From assembly GCA_937929945.1 (NCBI GenBank), contig CALFUK010000033.1, positions 1-64,000 on the forward strand: a stretch of 64,000 nucleotides of DNA, in the 5' to 3' direction. The stretch comes from an uncultured Saprospiraceae bacterium. Lineage in GTDB: Bacteria; Bacteroidota; Bacteroidia; Chitinophagales; Saprospiraceae. The notes below the pieces were generated by a model that made no database searches, was not told where the DNA came from, and saw nothing but the letters and a program-made list of their open reading frames with translations. This document shows positions 9,333 through 19,223 of this stretch, in pieces; within the stretch, counting starts at the first letter, position 1; each line of letters begins with the position of its first letter. The position numbers were made by a program, and so were the translations under genes.

Positions 9333-11348
9333 ATGCAGTCTATGAATCATCTTTCGCTTTTACTATTTATCATCTCCATCTCCCTCGCCTCATGTCTTCC
9401 TGCTCCTGAAAAAGAAGTAGTCGATAAGCAAATTACGACGCAGGACGCCATATTCCAATCCATCCATCAGCACGCGAATCAACAAAATCTTGATAGCATC
9501 AGATTATTGCTTTCGCATCAGAATAAATATGTTAGAGCTGCAGCAGCCGAAGTCTGTGGATCAATTAAAAAGCAAGAATACATACCGATACTGAAGTCCG
9601 CTCTCCAGGATAGCTCCATAGAAGTGCGAACTGCGGCGGTATACAGTCTTGGCCAAATAGCTGATCCTTCGAGCGAAGGCACCTTAATCCGATCATTCGC
9701 ATCGCAAGACACCATCCACGGTGAGAATACTGTGTATAATCGTATGGTCTTAGAGGCGATAGGTAAATTAGGTACAAAGCAAAGCCTAGAAAACATCAGC
9801 AGTGTCAAGTCATATACAGATGATGATACTCAGCTGCTGCTGGGTCAGGCCAAATCGATCTATAACTTTGCTCTGCGAGATATTTACTCCGATGCTGGTA
9901 CGGAGCGCATGAACTACCTGCTGAATAATCTGCGCGTGACTGATCAGATCAAAAGCGTTGCTGCTAATTATTTTTATCGTGCAAAGACCATAGATATCGA
10001 GCCCTTCAAATTTCAGATAGCCAAGCTGGTCAAAGAAGGCAAAACTCCGGAAATCAGAATGGCCTGCGCTGCAGCGCTAGTAAAAACCAATAGCCCGCAG
10101 GTGCAGTCAGTCCTGCTGGATCAGCTCGATGTCGAATCCGACTATCGGGTCAAATGCAATATCATCCGAGCTCTGAGCAGCTACAACTACATCGAAGTGA
10201 TAGAGGCTGTCCTAGCACGCACGGAAGATGATAATGTCAATGTAGCTATGGTAGCAGCAGAATATGTCCTGAATAATGGCAATGCCAGAGACATCAGCAT
10301 ATACAGAGAATACGCAGAAAAAGATATCCCATGGCAAGTAAAGTCAAAGCTCTACCAGGCAGTCCTCAGACACGTCCCAAATCGCTACCTGAACACGAGA
10401 AACATAGTCTATAATGAGGTAAGTGCGCTCATGACAGAAGCTGCAGAACCATATGCCAAAGCGGCTTATGCCAAAGCCCTGTCTGAAGATGTACTCAATT
10501 ATAAGAGTCTTCATGATCTCCTTAGCCCAAGCAGCGACATTCCTGTAAAGACGGCCCTCGTAGAGGGCCTGCACAATACTCTGAAAAGTCCTAAATGGGG
10601 CTTGGCCTACAATACAAGATCGAAGAATCGATACGCTAAGGGCGAGATCGCTGGCATGATCAAAAGCATCATGATGAATGGTGATGCTGGACAATCTGCT
10701 GCAGCCGCTACGATGCTGAGTGATGCCTCCGTCGGATTTAATGAGCTGACTATGGACTACTCTTATCTCGACTCTCTGAAAAATGAGCTGAGCTTACCCG
10801 CTGAGCTGGAGACGTATAATCTAATGGCTGATGCGATCAATCTACTCATGGATACGATCGTCAATAAAGCCGTATCAGCTACTGTGAAAGAGATCAACTG
10901 GGAACTCTTAAATGGTGTCGGGGATACCACATTAGCGACAATTAAGACATCCAAAGGAAACATTGATATCCAGCTGAAACCAAGTCTGGCTCCTGGGACG
11001 GTGGCTAATTTTATCGATTTGGCGCAGCAGAATTATTTTGATAATAAGGTCTTCCATCGCGTGGTGCCTAATTTTGTCGCTCAGGGTGGATGCCCGAGGG
11101 GCGATGGATATGGCAGTTCTGATTATACCATCAGGTCCGAGACGCCGCCTATCTCATTTGATCAAGAAGGGATGCTGGGCATGGCTTCTGCGGGACCGCA
11201 TACAGAGTCCTGTCAGTTTTTCATTACGCATTCTCCCGCCATGCATTTGGATGGTAAGTATACGATCTTTGGCCAGGTGATATCAGGTATGGACATCGCA
11301 CATGGCTTAGAGATCGGAGACCTGATCGAAGATGTCGTCATTCAATAA
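9333..11348 (+). CDS. HEAT-repeat lipoprotein with C-terminal cyclophilin domain
   Basis: A 671-residue protein with a lipoprotein signal (lipobox ending SLASC). About residues 40-480 are HEAT-like helical repeats (YVRAAAAEVCG, EVRTAAVYSLGQ and similar). Residues 530-671 form a peptidyl-prolyl cis-trans isomerase domain with FHRVVPNFVAQGG and CQFFI, which keep the catalytic Arg, Phe and Gln. It probably helps fold or hold proteins in the periplasm or on the outer membrane. The start could be the ATG at 9342, because a TATTTTTG promoter element sits at 9320-9327. The stop overlaps a possible upstream start of gcvT. Confidence 0.88.
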   Translation: MQSMNHLSLLLFIISISLASCLPAPEKEVVDKQITTQDAIFQSIHQHANQQNLDSIRLLLSHQNKYVRAAAAEVCGSIKKQEYIPILKSALQDSSIEVRTAAVYSLGQIADPSSEGTLIRSFASQDTIHGENTVYNRMVLEAIGKLGTKQSLENISSVKSYTDDDTQLLLGQAKSIYNFALRDIYSDAGTERMNYLLNNLRVTDQIKSVAANYFYRAKTIDIEPFKFQIAKLVKEGKTPEIRMACAAALVKTNSPQVQSVLLDQLDVESDYRVKCNIIRALSSYNYIEVIEAVLARTEDDNVNVAMVAAEYVLNNGNARDISIYREYAEKDIPWQVKSKLYQAVLRHVPNRYLNTRNIVYNEVSALMTEAAEPYAKAAYAKALSEDVLNYKSLHDLLSPSSDIPVKTALVEGLHNTLKSPKWGLAYNTRSKNRYAKGEIAGMIKSIMMNGDAGQSAAAATMLSDASVGFNELTMDYSYLDSLKNELSLPAELETYNLMADAINLLMDTIVNKAVSATVKEINWELLNGVGDTTLATIKTSKGNIDIQLKPSLAPGTVANFIDLAQQNYFDNKVFHRVVPNFVAQGGCPRGDGYGSSDYTIRSETPPISFDQEGMLGMASAGPHTESCQFFITHSPAMHLDGKYTIFGQVISGMDIAHGLEIGDLIEDVVIQ

Positions 11349-11364
11349 TAAAGTAAATAAGACC

Positions 11365-12459
11365 ATGACAAAGAAGACGCCCCTGTACCAAACGCATGTA
11401 GACTTACAAGCGAAAATGGTAGATTTCGCTGGCTACGATATGCCAGTGCAGTACACATCCATTAAGGAAGAGCACGCCGCTGTCAGAAATAATATGGGAC
11501 TCTTCGATGTGTCCCACATGGGAGAGTTTAGAGTGGAAGGACCTGAAGCACTGCGCTTCCTGCAGTCAGTCACGACGAATGACCTATCCACCATAGTCAT
11601 TGGCCAAGCGCAGTATAGCTGTATCCCTAATGATGCAGGAGGGATTGTAGATGATCTCATCATCTATCGGTTAGCGGAGGCCGCATATTTGTTAGTCGTG
11701 AATGCTTCTAACATAGAGAAAGATTATAACTGGATTGCAGCTCGCAATCAGTACGATGCGACACTCACTAACGTATCAGATCAGTATGGCCTGTTAGCAC
11801 TACAGGGTCCAAACGCCTTAGCATTCATCGATGGCCTCAGTGATCTGGATTTGTCTGGATTAGCTTATTACCACTTTCGGGTGGGCGATTTATTCGGTCT
11901 ATCTGATATCATTATCTCTGCGACGGGATACACTGGATCTGGTGGTGTAGAGCTGTACATACCCTCAGACAGCCTGGTGGGAGTCTGGAATCATCTCTTA
12001 GAAGAAGGTAAAGCCCACGGACTATCTCCCGTAGGCCTCGGAGCCAGGGATACTCTTAGATTGGAGATGGGGTATTGCCTCTATGGTAATGATATAGACG
12101 ATACCACCTCGCCTATAGATGCTGGCCTATCATGGATCACGAAGCTCAGTAAAACTGAGAATTTCCCATCGAAAGATCTCTTTATCACGCAGAAAGAGGC
12201 TGGGGTAAAGAGACGACTCTGCGCCATTCAGGTGGAGGATCGGAGAGTCCCGAGGCATGGCTATCAGATTTTTTCTGAGGATTCGCAGCTGATTGGACAA
12301 GTGACATCTGGTACCTTATCACCCACGCTGGAAGTACCGATTGGCTTAGGCTACATCGATGCGCCGTATCATAAGAAAGGGACCGCTGTGCTAATCGATA
12401 CGGGCAGAAAAAAACTGAAAGCTCAAGTAGTCAAGGCCCCATTCGTTAAGGTCAATTAG
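11365..12459 (+). CDS. gcvT: Glycine cleavage system aminomethyltransferase (T protein)
   Basis: Transfers the methylene group from the lipoyl-bound aminomethyl of H protein to tetrahydrofolate, releasing ammonia. From ATG 11365 (MTKKTPLYQ) it is 364 residues, the usual size; an ATG at 11332 would overlap the previous gene and adds an atypical extension. Family segments [22 protein letters not shown] and [13 protein letters not shown] are present. Other glycine cleavage genes are not in the window. Confidence 0.95.
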   Translation: MTKKTPLYQTHVDLQAKMVDFAGYDMPVQYTSIKEEHAAVRNNMGLFDVSHMGEFRVEGPEALRFLQSVTTNDLSTIVIGQAQYSCIPNDAGGIVDDLIIYRLAEAAYLLVVNASNIEKDYNWIAARNQYDATLTNVSDQYGLLALQGPNALAFIDGLSDLDLSGLAYYHFRVGDLFGLSDIIISATGYTGSGGVELYIPSDSLVGVWNHLLEEGKAHGLSPVGLGARDTLRLEMGYCLYGNDIDDTTSPIDAGLSWITKLSKTENFPSKDLFITQKEAGVKRRLCAIQVEDRRVPRHGYQIFSEDSQLIGQVTSGTLSPTLEVPIGLGYIDAPYHKKGTAVLIDTGRKKLKAQVVKAPFVKVN

Positions 12460-12617
12460 AATCAATAAGCCAAAAATTGCTCCTGTCGCTAAACAATTAT
12501 CCGCTAATAACATTGATTCCTTGTTATTTCATGAGGGTGAATTCTAATAATTGACTCTTTTGAGCCTTGGTAAGCTTAGTATTCATTTGATTCGTACTCT
12601 CTCATAAAAACAAAGAC

Positions 12618-13118
12618 ATGCAACTGACTGAAGCAAAAGAGACCTTTATATCAGAGTGGGGCAAGCTCTGTATGGACTGGGGTGTGAATCGTGCGATGGG
12701 TCAGATCCACGCCTTATTACTCATATCTCCACAACCCATGTGCTCAGAAAAGGTGATGACGGATCTGGAGATGTCACGTGGCAATGTCAATATGAATCTG
12801 AGAGCTCTTCTGGATTGGGGCCTTATCCATAAGGTATTAATTAAAGGAGAGCGAAAGGAATTCTTCATTGCAGAGAAGGACTTTTGGAAGGTATTTCAGC
12901 TGATTATTGCCAGACGTAAAAAGAAGGAACTGGAGCCTATGTTACAGCTACTTGAGACCAGCTCATGCATCGAGTCCAAATGTACTGACTCTGATGAGTT
13001 CTGCCGTGTGATCAAAGAGCTGCACCATTTCTCCAAGAAGGCTGATAAGGCTTTAGATATTCTGGTGGAAAGTAAGACAAACTTTCTGACCTCCCCACTC
13101 TTAAAAATGATGCGATAG
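12618..13118 (+). CDS. GbsR/MarR family transcriptional regulator
   Basis: A 166-residue winged helix-turn-helix protein. The N-terminal region (WGVNRAMGQIHALLL) and the recognition region (MSRGNVNMNLRALLDWGL) match the GbsR subgroup of MarR regulators; the C-terminal half is helical and likely mediates dimerisation. GbsR relatives often control osmolyte or membrane functions, but no such genes adjoin it, so its target is unknown. It stands alone between gcvT and the amidohydrolase, about 150 bases from the former. Confidence 0.85.
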   Translation: MQLTEAKETFISEWGKLCMDWGVNRAMGQIHALLLISPQPMCSEKVMTDLEMSRGNVNMNLRALLDWGLIHKVLIKGERKEFFIAEKDFWKVFQLIIARRKKKELEPMLQLLETSSCIESKCTDSDEFCRVIKELHHFSKKADKALDILVESKTNFLTSPLLKMMR

Positions 13119-13176
13119 CGATATCTCTTTCGCCCATCCATTTTATTTCTTGCCCATTTCTTTTTAGTTTTCCTTC

Positions 13177-14361
13177 ATGAGAAAGATCACCGCTGACGAG
13201 ATTCATCAGGTAAGTGCTGCTCCACTGCGAGACACTGTATTAGTGACTGATGAGGATGGCACCATACTGAGCATAGATCCTGCGGCTGATCATGATCCTG
13301 CATCAGTGGAGAGCTATTCAGGGATTATCATTCCGGGATTCATCAACACTCACTGTCATCTTGAACTATCACATATGAGAGGCAAAGTCTCTACGGGTAC
13401 GGGGCTGATCACCTTCATCCAGAGTGTGGTGCAGTTTCGAGATTTTGCTAAAGAGGAGATTGTAGACGCTATCAGAAGAGCGGATCAGGAGATGTATGAC
13501 CAAGGCATCGTTGCTGTAGGTGATATCTCTAATCAGCTCGATACAGCTGAGACCAAGCTGAACAGTCGCATCAGCTACTACACATTTGTGGAGGCGTTTG
13601 ACTTTCTAGATGATGCTAAGTCCCAAGAGATTTTCAATCAGTACCGAGCTGTCTACGATGGTCATCATGACTCAGCAGGTCATCGGAAGTCTATGGTCCC
13701 TCATGCCCCCTATTCCGTCTCTCCATCATTATTTAGTCAGATCAATCAGCTGAATGGTGAGTCCCAACAGACTGTAAGCTTACATAACCAGGAGACTACG
13801 CATGAAAACCAATTTTTCTTAGATAAGACGGGGGATATGCTGCGCTTCTATGATGGATTTGGCTTGCCACTGGATCAGTTCAGGCCCACAGGAGAGAGGT
13901 CTATCCGCTATGCACTGCAGTATATGGATCCACGTCATCGCACCATCTTAGTGCATAATACCATAGCAGACGCCGATGACATCGCATTCGCAAGTAGCTG
14001 GGGTAGCCAGGTGTATTTTGCCAGCTGTCCGAATGCCAATCTGTATATAGAAAACAGACTGCCTTCTTATGAGCTTTTTATTAAGGCTGGAGCTAAGATG
14101 ACCTTAGGGACAGACAGCCTCACTTCTAATTGGCAGCTATCCATATTAGAGGAGATGAAGACCATTCATAAGTATCAGTCTTTCGTCGGGTTTGAGAATC
14201 TACTATTGTGGGCCACGCTCAATGGGGCGGAGGCATTGGGTTATGCTGATCGACTGGGCAGCTTGGATATCGGGAAGCGCCCTGGCATCAATCTTTTGCA
14301 TCATGAAGGATGTCAGCAAGGCTTCGATTTGGCTCAGGCGAAGGTCAGACGAATCATTTGA
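13177..14361 (+). CDS. Amidohydrolase family protein
   Basis: A 394-residue metal-dependent hydrolase of the TRZ/ATZ and cytosine deaminase type. The metal ligands appear as HCH in NTHCHLELSH, His in SLHNQE, the HN of ILVHN and Asp in LGTDSL. Homologues remove amino or chloro groups from N-heterocycles or nucleosides; the substrate here is not predictable. It converges with the GSCFA gene, their stops being only one base apart (14361 and 14363). No signal peptide. Confidence 0.88.
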   Translation: MRKITADEIHQVSAAPLRDTVLVTDEDGTILSIDPAADHDPASVESYSGIIIPGFINTHCHLELSHMRGKVSTGTGLITFIQSVVQFRDFAKEEIVDAIRRADQEMYDQGIVAVGDISNQLDTAETKLNSRISYYTFVEAFDFLDDAKSQEIFNQYRAVYDGHHDSAGHRKSMVPHAPYSVSPSLFSQINQLNGESQQTVSLHNQETTHENQFFLDKTGDMLRFYDGFGLPLDQFRPTGERSIRYALQYMDPRHRTILVHNTIADADDIAFASSWGSQVYFASCPNANLYIENRLPSYELFIKAGAKMTLGTDSLTSNWQLSILEEMKTIHKYQSFVGFENLLLWATLNGAEALGYADRLGSLDIGKRPGINLLHHEGCQQGFDLAQAKVRRII

Positions 14362-14362
14362 T

Positions 14363-15358
14363 CTATTGGTCTAAAGCTGACAGCTCTTCTTCGACCATAT
14401 GTTTTTCATCTTGGTATCTGATGGTGGGCACTTCTGATTCGAGAGTCTGCATGTCTGCCAATAGCTTCTCTAAGAAGGGGCGTCTCTTAGCAGGATTGTC
14501 ACGAAGTGGTCGATGATGGAGCCTGGTATTGATCTGATTTATTTTCTTCAATAAGGTCTTAGTCTGATCGGAGCAGCTGGTATCGATCAGGTAGGCCCAA
14601 ATATAATCTACGGCTGCTGCTGATGGATGGATCATGTCATGGCTGTAGAATCGGTAATCTCTCAGATCGTCTTGTAGGATTTCGTAGGAGGGGAAGTAGT
14701 GGCAGTCATTGGACTGGTCGATGACGCTATGAATGCAACTGATCAGGGCTGCTTTGCTTCGCTGATTGGCGACGAGTCCATGGCGCGTGTGACGGACGGG
14801 GCTGACTGTGAAAATAATTTTTATATCAGGATTGATCGCTTTAGCATTGCTGATCATTTGCTCTACCGCGCTCAAAATCTCTTGGTGACTGAGAAAGTTC
14901 TGTTCAAAAAGAGCCTGGGGCATCTTATGACAATTAGAGACGATAGCGCCAGTGGACTTCAAACGATGTACAATGGAAGTACCAAGCGAAATAAAGCAAG
15001 TCGCGCTTTTCTCCAGATACGAGCGGCATAGGTGCTGGACATCTTGAATCTTTTCTCGTAGATCTGCTGCTTGCTCTGCGACGATGCTGCTGTGGTAGTC
15101 GTAGTGATAAAATGCACCGTCTCTTTCTATCATCTTATCCGTATCAGATGGGCTCCCATTAGCTGCAGCGGCTAGCATCTGAGCGATGGACACTGGATTA
15201 TAGCTGATGCCACATGGATTCATCACACAGTCAAACTTAGCCTGCCTCATGCGAGTGCCAATGTGCTCTGTGAAGCAAGACCCCACAAGGGTCACTGCAT
15301 CCTCATGTCGCAGCTCAAAAGACGATGGTTCTGTCTCGATTATGGTTCGGAATATCAT
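14363..15358 (-). CDS. GSCFA domain protein
   Basis: A 331-residue protein of the GSCFA family, named after its N-terminal motif, here GSCFTEHIG at about residues 26-34. The C-terminal DMIHPS segment gives an Asp/His pair like that of SGNH hydrolases, so a lipase or esterase-like role is plausible but untested. The family is common in Bacteroidota. There is no signal peptide. It converges tightly with the amidohydrolase, and its 5' end lies back to back with the next + strand gene. Confidence 0.88.
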   Translation of the reverse strand: MIFRTIIETEPSSFELRHEDAVTLVGSCFTEHIGTRMRQAKFDCVMNPCGISYNPVSIAQMLAAAANGSPSDTDKMIERDGAFYHYDYHSSIVAEQAADLREKIQDVQHLCRSYLEKSATCFISLGTSIVHRLKSTGAIVSNCHKMPQALFEQNFLSHQEILSAVEQMISNAKAINPDIKIIFTVSPVRHTRHGLVANQRSKAALISCIHSVIDQSNDCHYFPSYEILQDDLRDYRFYSHDMIHPSAAAVDYIWAYLIDTSCSDQTKTLLKKINQINTRLHHRPLRDNPAKRRPFLEKLLADMQTLESEVPTIRYQDEKHMVEEELSALDQ

Positions 15359-15454
15359 ATTGATCAGTTGATTAGATTCAGCGTGTTTGGTAAATTTAAT
15401 TGTAAGACATTAGATTCAAAGGATAGACTGCTATATTCGGGTCCTTTAAGACTG

Positions 15455-16783
15455 ATGAATTTTATAAAACGACTATTTCGAGCTAATCCCGCCACTGAGG
15501 CACCGAGCATCAAGTTTGGCAGATTCTCTGATTCATATAAGGAGGAGGAGCGGTACTTGGAGTGGGATAAGTCCTTAGTCTCTTTTGAAAAAGGAGAATA
15601 TCTGGAAGCCTTCGAGCTATTTCTACGGTATCTCCAAAACAATCAAGATAACCTCAAGTATAACAGAGAGGCTGACTACATCGAATTTGAGCTGTATCAG
15701 GGATCTAAAAAAATCACAGGAAGAGCTGATCAGGAGAAGATATCAGCGGAGGCTAATATTGCCGTTGCGAAAGAAACAAACATCGGATTTCTGCGAAAGC
15801 TGATCGAACTCAACTTTCATTTGAAGTACTCTCGCTATGCATTGAATGATGATGACGCCATCACCCTGACATTCACATCATACATGCTGGATGCATCTCC
15901 GTATAAGCTGTATTATGCCCTCAAAGAATTATCGGTCAATGCTGATAAGCAAGATGACATCCTGTTAGAAGAATTCGAAACACTAGAACCAATCAATACG
16001 GGGCACCTGGAGCTCATCTCAGATGAAGAGAAAGAAGTGAAATCTCAATTTTTGCATTCCCAGCTGTCGCATGTGATCGATGTGATCGAGAATGGTAAGC
16101 TGGATTTTCAAAAATATCCAGGTGGAAAGTCATATCTGATTTTAGCTACTGTCTATAAGCTGGACTACCTACTCAGACCTGAGGGCTCCACCATGGAGCT
16201 ATTTGAAAAGCTACACAAGACCTTTTTTACGAAGGACGGGAAGAATGAGCAGCGGCGTAACCATGATATGCTGAAAAACCTCAAAAAGATAGCAAGCAGA
16301 GACCCGGCCCAATTCCACAAGGAGCTGTATGAGGTCAAGTCGACATTTGGGATTACGGCACCGACTTCGCACGAGCGGCTGAAGGAACTCATAGATGACG
16401 AAATACCCAATATGGACTGGTACATCCAGAATAATTACCGAGAAGTCGCGCTGTCCATACCTTCCTACATTGTGGGGTACTCACTGTTCAATTATGCAGT
16501 GCCGCTGCCAGACCGAAAGCTGTTCACACTTTACTATAAGATACTGAACCAGTCATTTTTTAATGATCTGAATTTTGATCTGAATTTTAAGCAGGAGAAT
16601 AAGCTTAACAAACCAAAAATCATAGCTGCTGTCAGGGATATCGAGAGGCAGCTCAAATCAGAGTATCCTAAGTTTAGCCCGAATTCGAGTCAGTTGGTAT
16701 TCACCTCAGTACCCCGATTTGCTAAGAGTTACCTGCTCATGATGAGAGATCTGGACGTCACTAAAATCAAACCGACTCAATGA
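15455..16783 (+). CDS. Unknown protein with YbjN/chaperone-like N-terminal region
   Basis: A 442-residue protein. I chose ATG 15455 (MNFIKRLFR) because the longer frame from 15263 runs antisense through the GSCFA start. An N-terminal helical repeat (FEKGEYLEAFELFLRYL) resembles a TPR. About residues 55-175 alternate strands and helices, with LRKLIELNFHLKYSRYALNDDDAI, in the manner of YbjN or type III secretion chaperone folds (inferred). The C-terminal 250 residues are helical and charged and match nothing I know. The stop overlaps the start of the protease gene by four bases, so the two products are probably made together. Confidence 0.7.
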   Translation: MNFIKRLFRANPATEAPSIKFGRFSDSYKEEERYLEWDKSLVSFEKGEYLEAFELFLRYLQNNQDNLKYNREADYIEFELYQGSKKITGRADQEKISAEANIAVAKETNIGFLRKLIELNFHLKYSRYALNDDDAITLTFTSYMLDASPYKLYYALKELSVNADKQDDILLEEFETLEPINTGHLELISDEEKEVKSQFLHSQLSHVIDVIENGKLDFQKYPGGKSYLILATVYKLDYLLRPEGSTMELFEKLHKTFFTKDGKNEQRRNHDMLKNLKKIASRDPAQFHKELYEVKSTFGITAPTSHERLKELIDDEIPNMDWYIQNNYREVALSIPSYIVGYSLFNYAVPLPDRKLFTLYYKILNQSFFNDLNFDLNFKQENKLNKPKIIAAVRDIERQLKSEYPKFSPNSSQLVFTSVPRFAKSYLLMMRDLDVTKIKPTQ

Positions 16784-17868
16784 CAAGATCTGACATCATA
16801 GAATCAGTAAGAGATCTTGTCATCCAGATAGCTACACCGTACAGCACGGGTACAGGATTTTATCTAAAGAGTGCTAACCTAATCATAACGAATGAGCACG
16901 TGATCAGAGAGAATCGCCGCGTAGTGATTAAGGGCAAAGATATACCTAAGCAGATCTGTGAAGTCCTTTATGTAGATCCGAGATATGACCTGGCATTCTT
17001 AGCTCCGCCAGAAAATGTGGAGCTGGAAGAGCCCCACTTTTTAGAAGATGGATCGCTTAGTGAGGGCGACCTCGTTATTGCCGTCGGTCACCCATTTGGA
17101 CTCAACTATACCGCCACCGAAGGCATCGTCTCCAATATGAGGCATGATCAGGATGGGGTGAACTACATCCAACACGATGCGGCGCTCAATCCTGGTAACA
17201 GTGGAGGCCCTCTGCTCAATTTGGATGGTAAAATCATCGGAGTCAATACCTTCATTATCAAGGATGGTAATAATATTGGTTTTTCGCTGCCAGTACATTA
17301 CCTCAGATCCACCTTAGACACCTTTTTAGCGAATGATCTACAAGAGGCCGTCAGATGTAATTCTTGTTTGAATATTATATTCGAAGAGCACGTGGAGAAT
17401 GGCTACTGTCAGCACTGTGGCTCTAAGGTGACTATGATCTCGGAGATCGAGCCTTATGAACCAGTCGGAGTCAATAAGACCATAGAGGAAATGCTCTTAG
17501 ATAGTGGCTATGACATCGACCTATCCAGGCGTGGCCCGAATCAATGGCAGATCAAAAAGGGCAGCGCTATCATCAATATCTCATACCATGTGAAGTCAGG
17601 TCTGATCATTGGGGATGCCTATCTGTGCCTGCTGCCCTCGACTGACATCAAGCCAATCTACACCTATCTGCTAAGGGAAAACTATAAGCTGGAAGGCCTG
17701 ACGCTGAGTGTCAAAGGTCAAGACATCATCCTTTCTCTATTGATCTACGATCAATACCTGAATATTGGTTCTGCCAAAAAGTTATTCAAAAAACTATTCG
17801 AGGCGGCTGACGACTATGACAATGTCTTGGTGGAAGAATACGGAGCCATCTGGAAGAAGGAGAACTAA
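16780..17868 (+). CDS. HtrA-like trypsin protease with zinc ribbon and YbjN-like domain
   Basis: A 362-residue protein without a signal peptide. Residues 10-185 are a trypsin-fold serine protease with the full triad: His40 (TNEHVI), Asp70 (YDLAFL) and Ser141 (GNSGGP). A zinc ribbon follows with Cys193, Cys196, Cys210 and Cys213. Residues 230-360 look like a YbjN or type III chaperone-type alpha/beta domain rather than the PDZ domain of normal HtrA. It therefore appears to be a cytoplasmic protease with an attached peptide-binding module. It is coupled to the preceding unknown gene by ATGA overlap. Confidence 0.82.
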   Translation: MTRSDIIESVRDLVIQIATPYSTGTGFYLKSANLIITNEHVIRENRRVVIKGKDIPKQICEVLYVDPRYDLAFLAPPENVELEEPHFLEDGSLSEGDLVIAVGHPFGLNYTATEGIVSNMRHDQDGVNYIQHDAALNPGNSGGPLLNLDGKIIGVNTFIIKDGNNIGFSLPVHYLRSTLDTFLANDLQEAVRCNSCLNIIFEEHVENGYCQHCGSKVTMISEIEPYEPVGVNKTIEEMLLDSGYDIDLSRRGPNQWQIKKGSAIINISYHVKSGLIIGDAYLCLLPSTDIKPIYTYLLRENYKLEGLTLSVKGQDIILSLLIYDQYLNIGSAKKLFKKLFEAADDYDNVLVEEYGAIWKKEN

Positions 17869-18112
17869 GCTATGATCTGACAGCTGGTCGTAGGCCCGTA
17901 TCTCGCTATCACACCCAGGTGAAATGACTCATGAAAACGATTCAGCGAGCGAGAGGAGGGCGGATTAAGCATAGGATTCTTATGGGGTAATACAAGTTAT
18001 TCTCTGGTAGATCAGGATAAACTGCAGCTGGAGATAATATTTTAGCGGATTTGTCTTTTAATACTAGGTCGTTTGATCCCTTGAATAGTCAATTGTTTTT
18101 ACTTTTGTGCCA

Positions 18113-19159
18113 ATGATACTTGAATTCTGTAAAAAGAGAGTTTATTTACTGTTTTTCTGTTTGATGTCTATTTCTATAGGCGCACAGGACATTCATTTCT
18201 CTCAGTTTTACCAGTCCCCTATGAATCTTAATCCTGCATTGACAGGTGTGATGAGGTCTAGCCAGAGATTCATAGCTAACTATCGCAATCAGTGGGCATC
18301 AGCCTTAGGTGCTAATGCATATAATACATACTCAGCTTCATATGACACTAAAATCCCAGTAGGGACCTACGATTACTTCGGTATTGGTGGCTCGTTTTGG
18401 GGTGATGTGGCAGGAGCGTCCCGTTTTGGCCAGAATAGTGCGCGGTTATCCGCCTCTTTTAGTTACTATGTCAATGGTAGCTGGAAGTCAGCTCATTACC
18501 TCACAGCTGGATTTGATGTGGGATTAGTGCAGAGGCGCGTACGCACAGGAGATCTAAGATGGCCTGCACAGCATGATGGTAATGGCGGACGAATAAATGA
18601 CCCTTCATTAGGAGAGACCATCGATAACAATAACATAGCTTATCCTGATGTAGGCCTTGGCTTGATGTGGTTCAGCATATTTGATGAATCTAACAGTCTG
18701 TATGTAGGTCTATCAGCAGCACATCTGAATGAGGCCAATGTCTCATTTCTTAATCGAGATGTGAGTCTTTACAGGAGGTATACACTTCATGGTGGTGGAG
18801 AATACCAAATCAATAATCGATTTGGCTTAGTTCCAGGATTTGTCGTCATGGTGCAAGGACCGCACCGCGAATATAATGCAGGTACGAGCTTCAAATTTGG
18901 TATAGGAGAAGATTCCAATGAGTTTTTTCAAGTTGGAATCTGGGGAAGACTAGGCACACAAGATGGGGGAGGACTTCACTCTGATGCGGTTATCCTCTCG
19001 ACAAAATTTGATTCTGGTAATTATGGTATTGGCTTTAGCTACGACTTCACAACTTCAGAATTTAAGCAGGCTGGCACGGCTAATGGCTCATTCGAATTGT
19101 CATTTACCTACTTGATCAACAGGACTGACGCCAGGAAATTCTGGTATCCTCAGATATAA
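18113..19159 (+). CDS. PorP/SprF family type IX secretion membrane protein
   Basis: A 349-residue outer membrane protein with signal peptide cleaved after SIGAQ and the family opening DIHFSQFYQSP..LNPALTG. The rest is beta-strand rich, consistent with a barrel. PorP/SprF proteins assist secretion or surface attachment of specific T9SS cargo. The start at ATG 18113 is chosen over GTG 18107, which lies inside a TACTTTTG promoter-like element (18100-18107). It is followed by a close paralogue, with no large adhesin gene beside them. Confidence 0.92.
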   Translation: MILEFCKKRVYLLFFCLMSISIGAQDIHFSQFYQSPMNLNPALTGVMRSSQRFIANYRNQWASALGANAYNTYSASYDTKIPVGTYDYFGIGGSFWGDVAGASRFGQNSARLSASFSYYVNGSWKSAHYLTAGFDVGLVQRRVRTGDLRWPAQHDGNGGRINDPSLGETIDNNNIAYPDVGLGLMWFSIFDESNSLYVGLSAAHLNEANVSFLNRDVSLYRRYTLHGGGEYQINNRFGLVPGFVVMVQGPHREYNAGTSFKFGIGEDSNEFFQVGIWGRLGTQDGGGLHSDAVILSTKFDSGNYGIGFSYDFTTSEFKQAGTANGSFELSFTYLINRTDARKFWYPQI

Positions 19160-19223
19160 TCAGTAGATTAAGGCTTCAAAACAAACAATGAATATCAACC
19201 ATTGGATGTAAGTGAAAGTTGAT

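Noticed and set aside
10344-10694. 116-codon antisense frame inside the HEAT-cyclophilin gene
   Set aside because: The + strand codes for clear HEAT repeats here; the antisense frame is a shadow.
15263-15454. N-terminal extension of the unknown protein from an ATG at 15263
   Set aside because: It runs antisense through the start of the GSCFA gene and has no family support; ATG 15455 gives a clean start.
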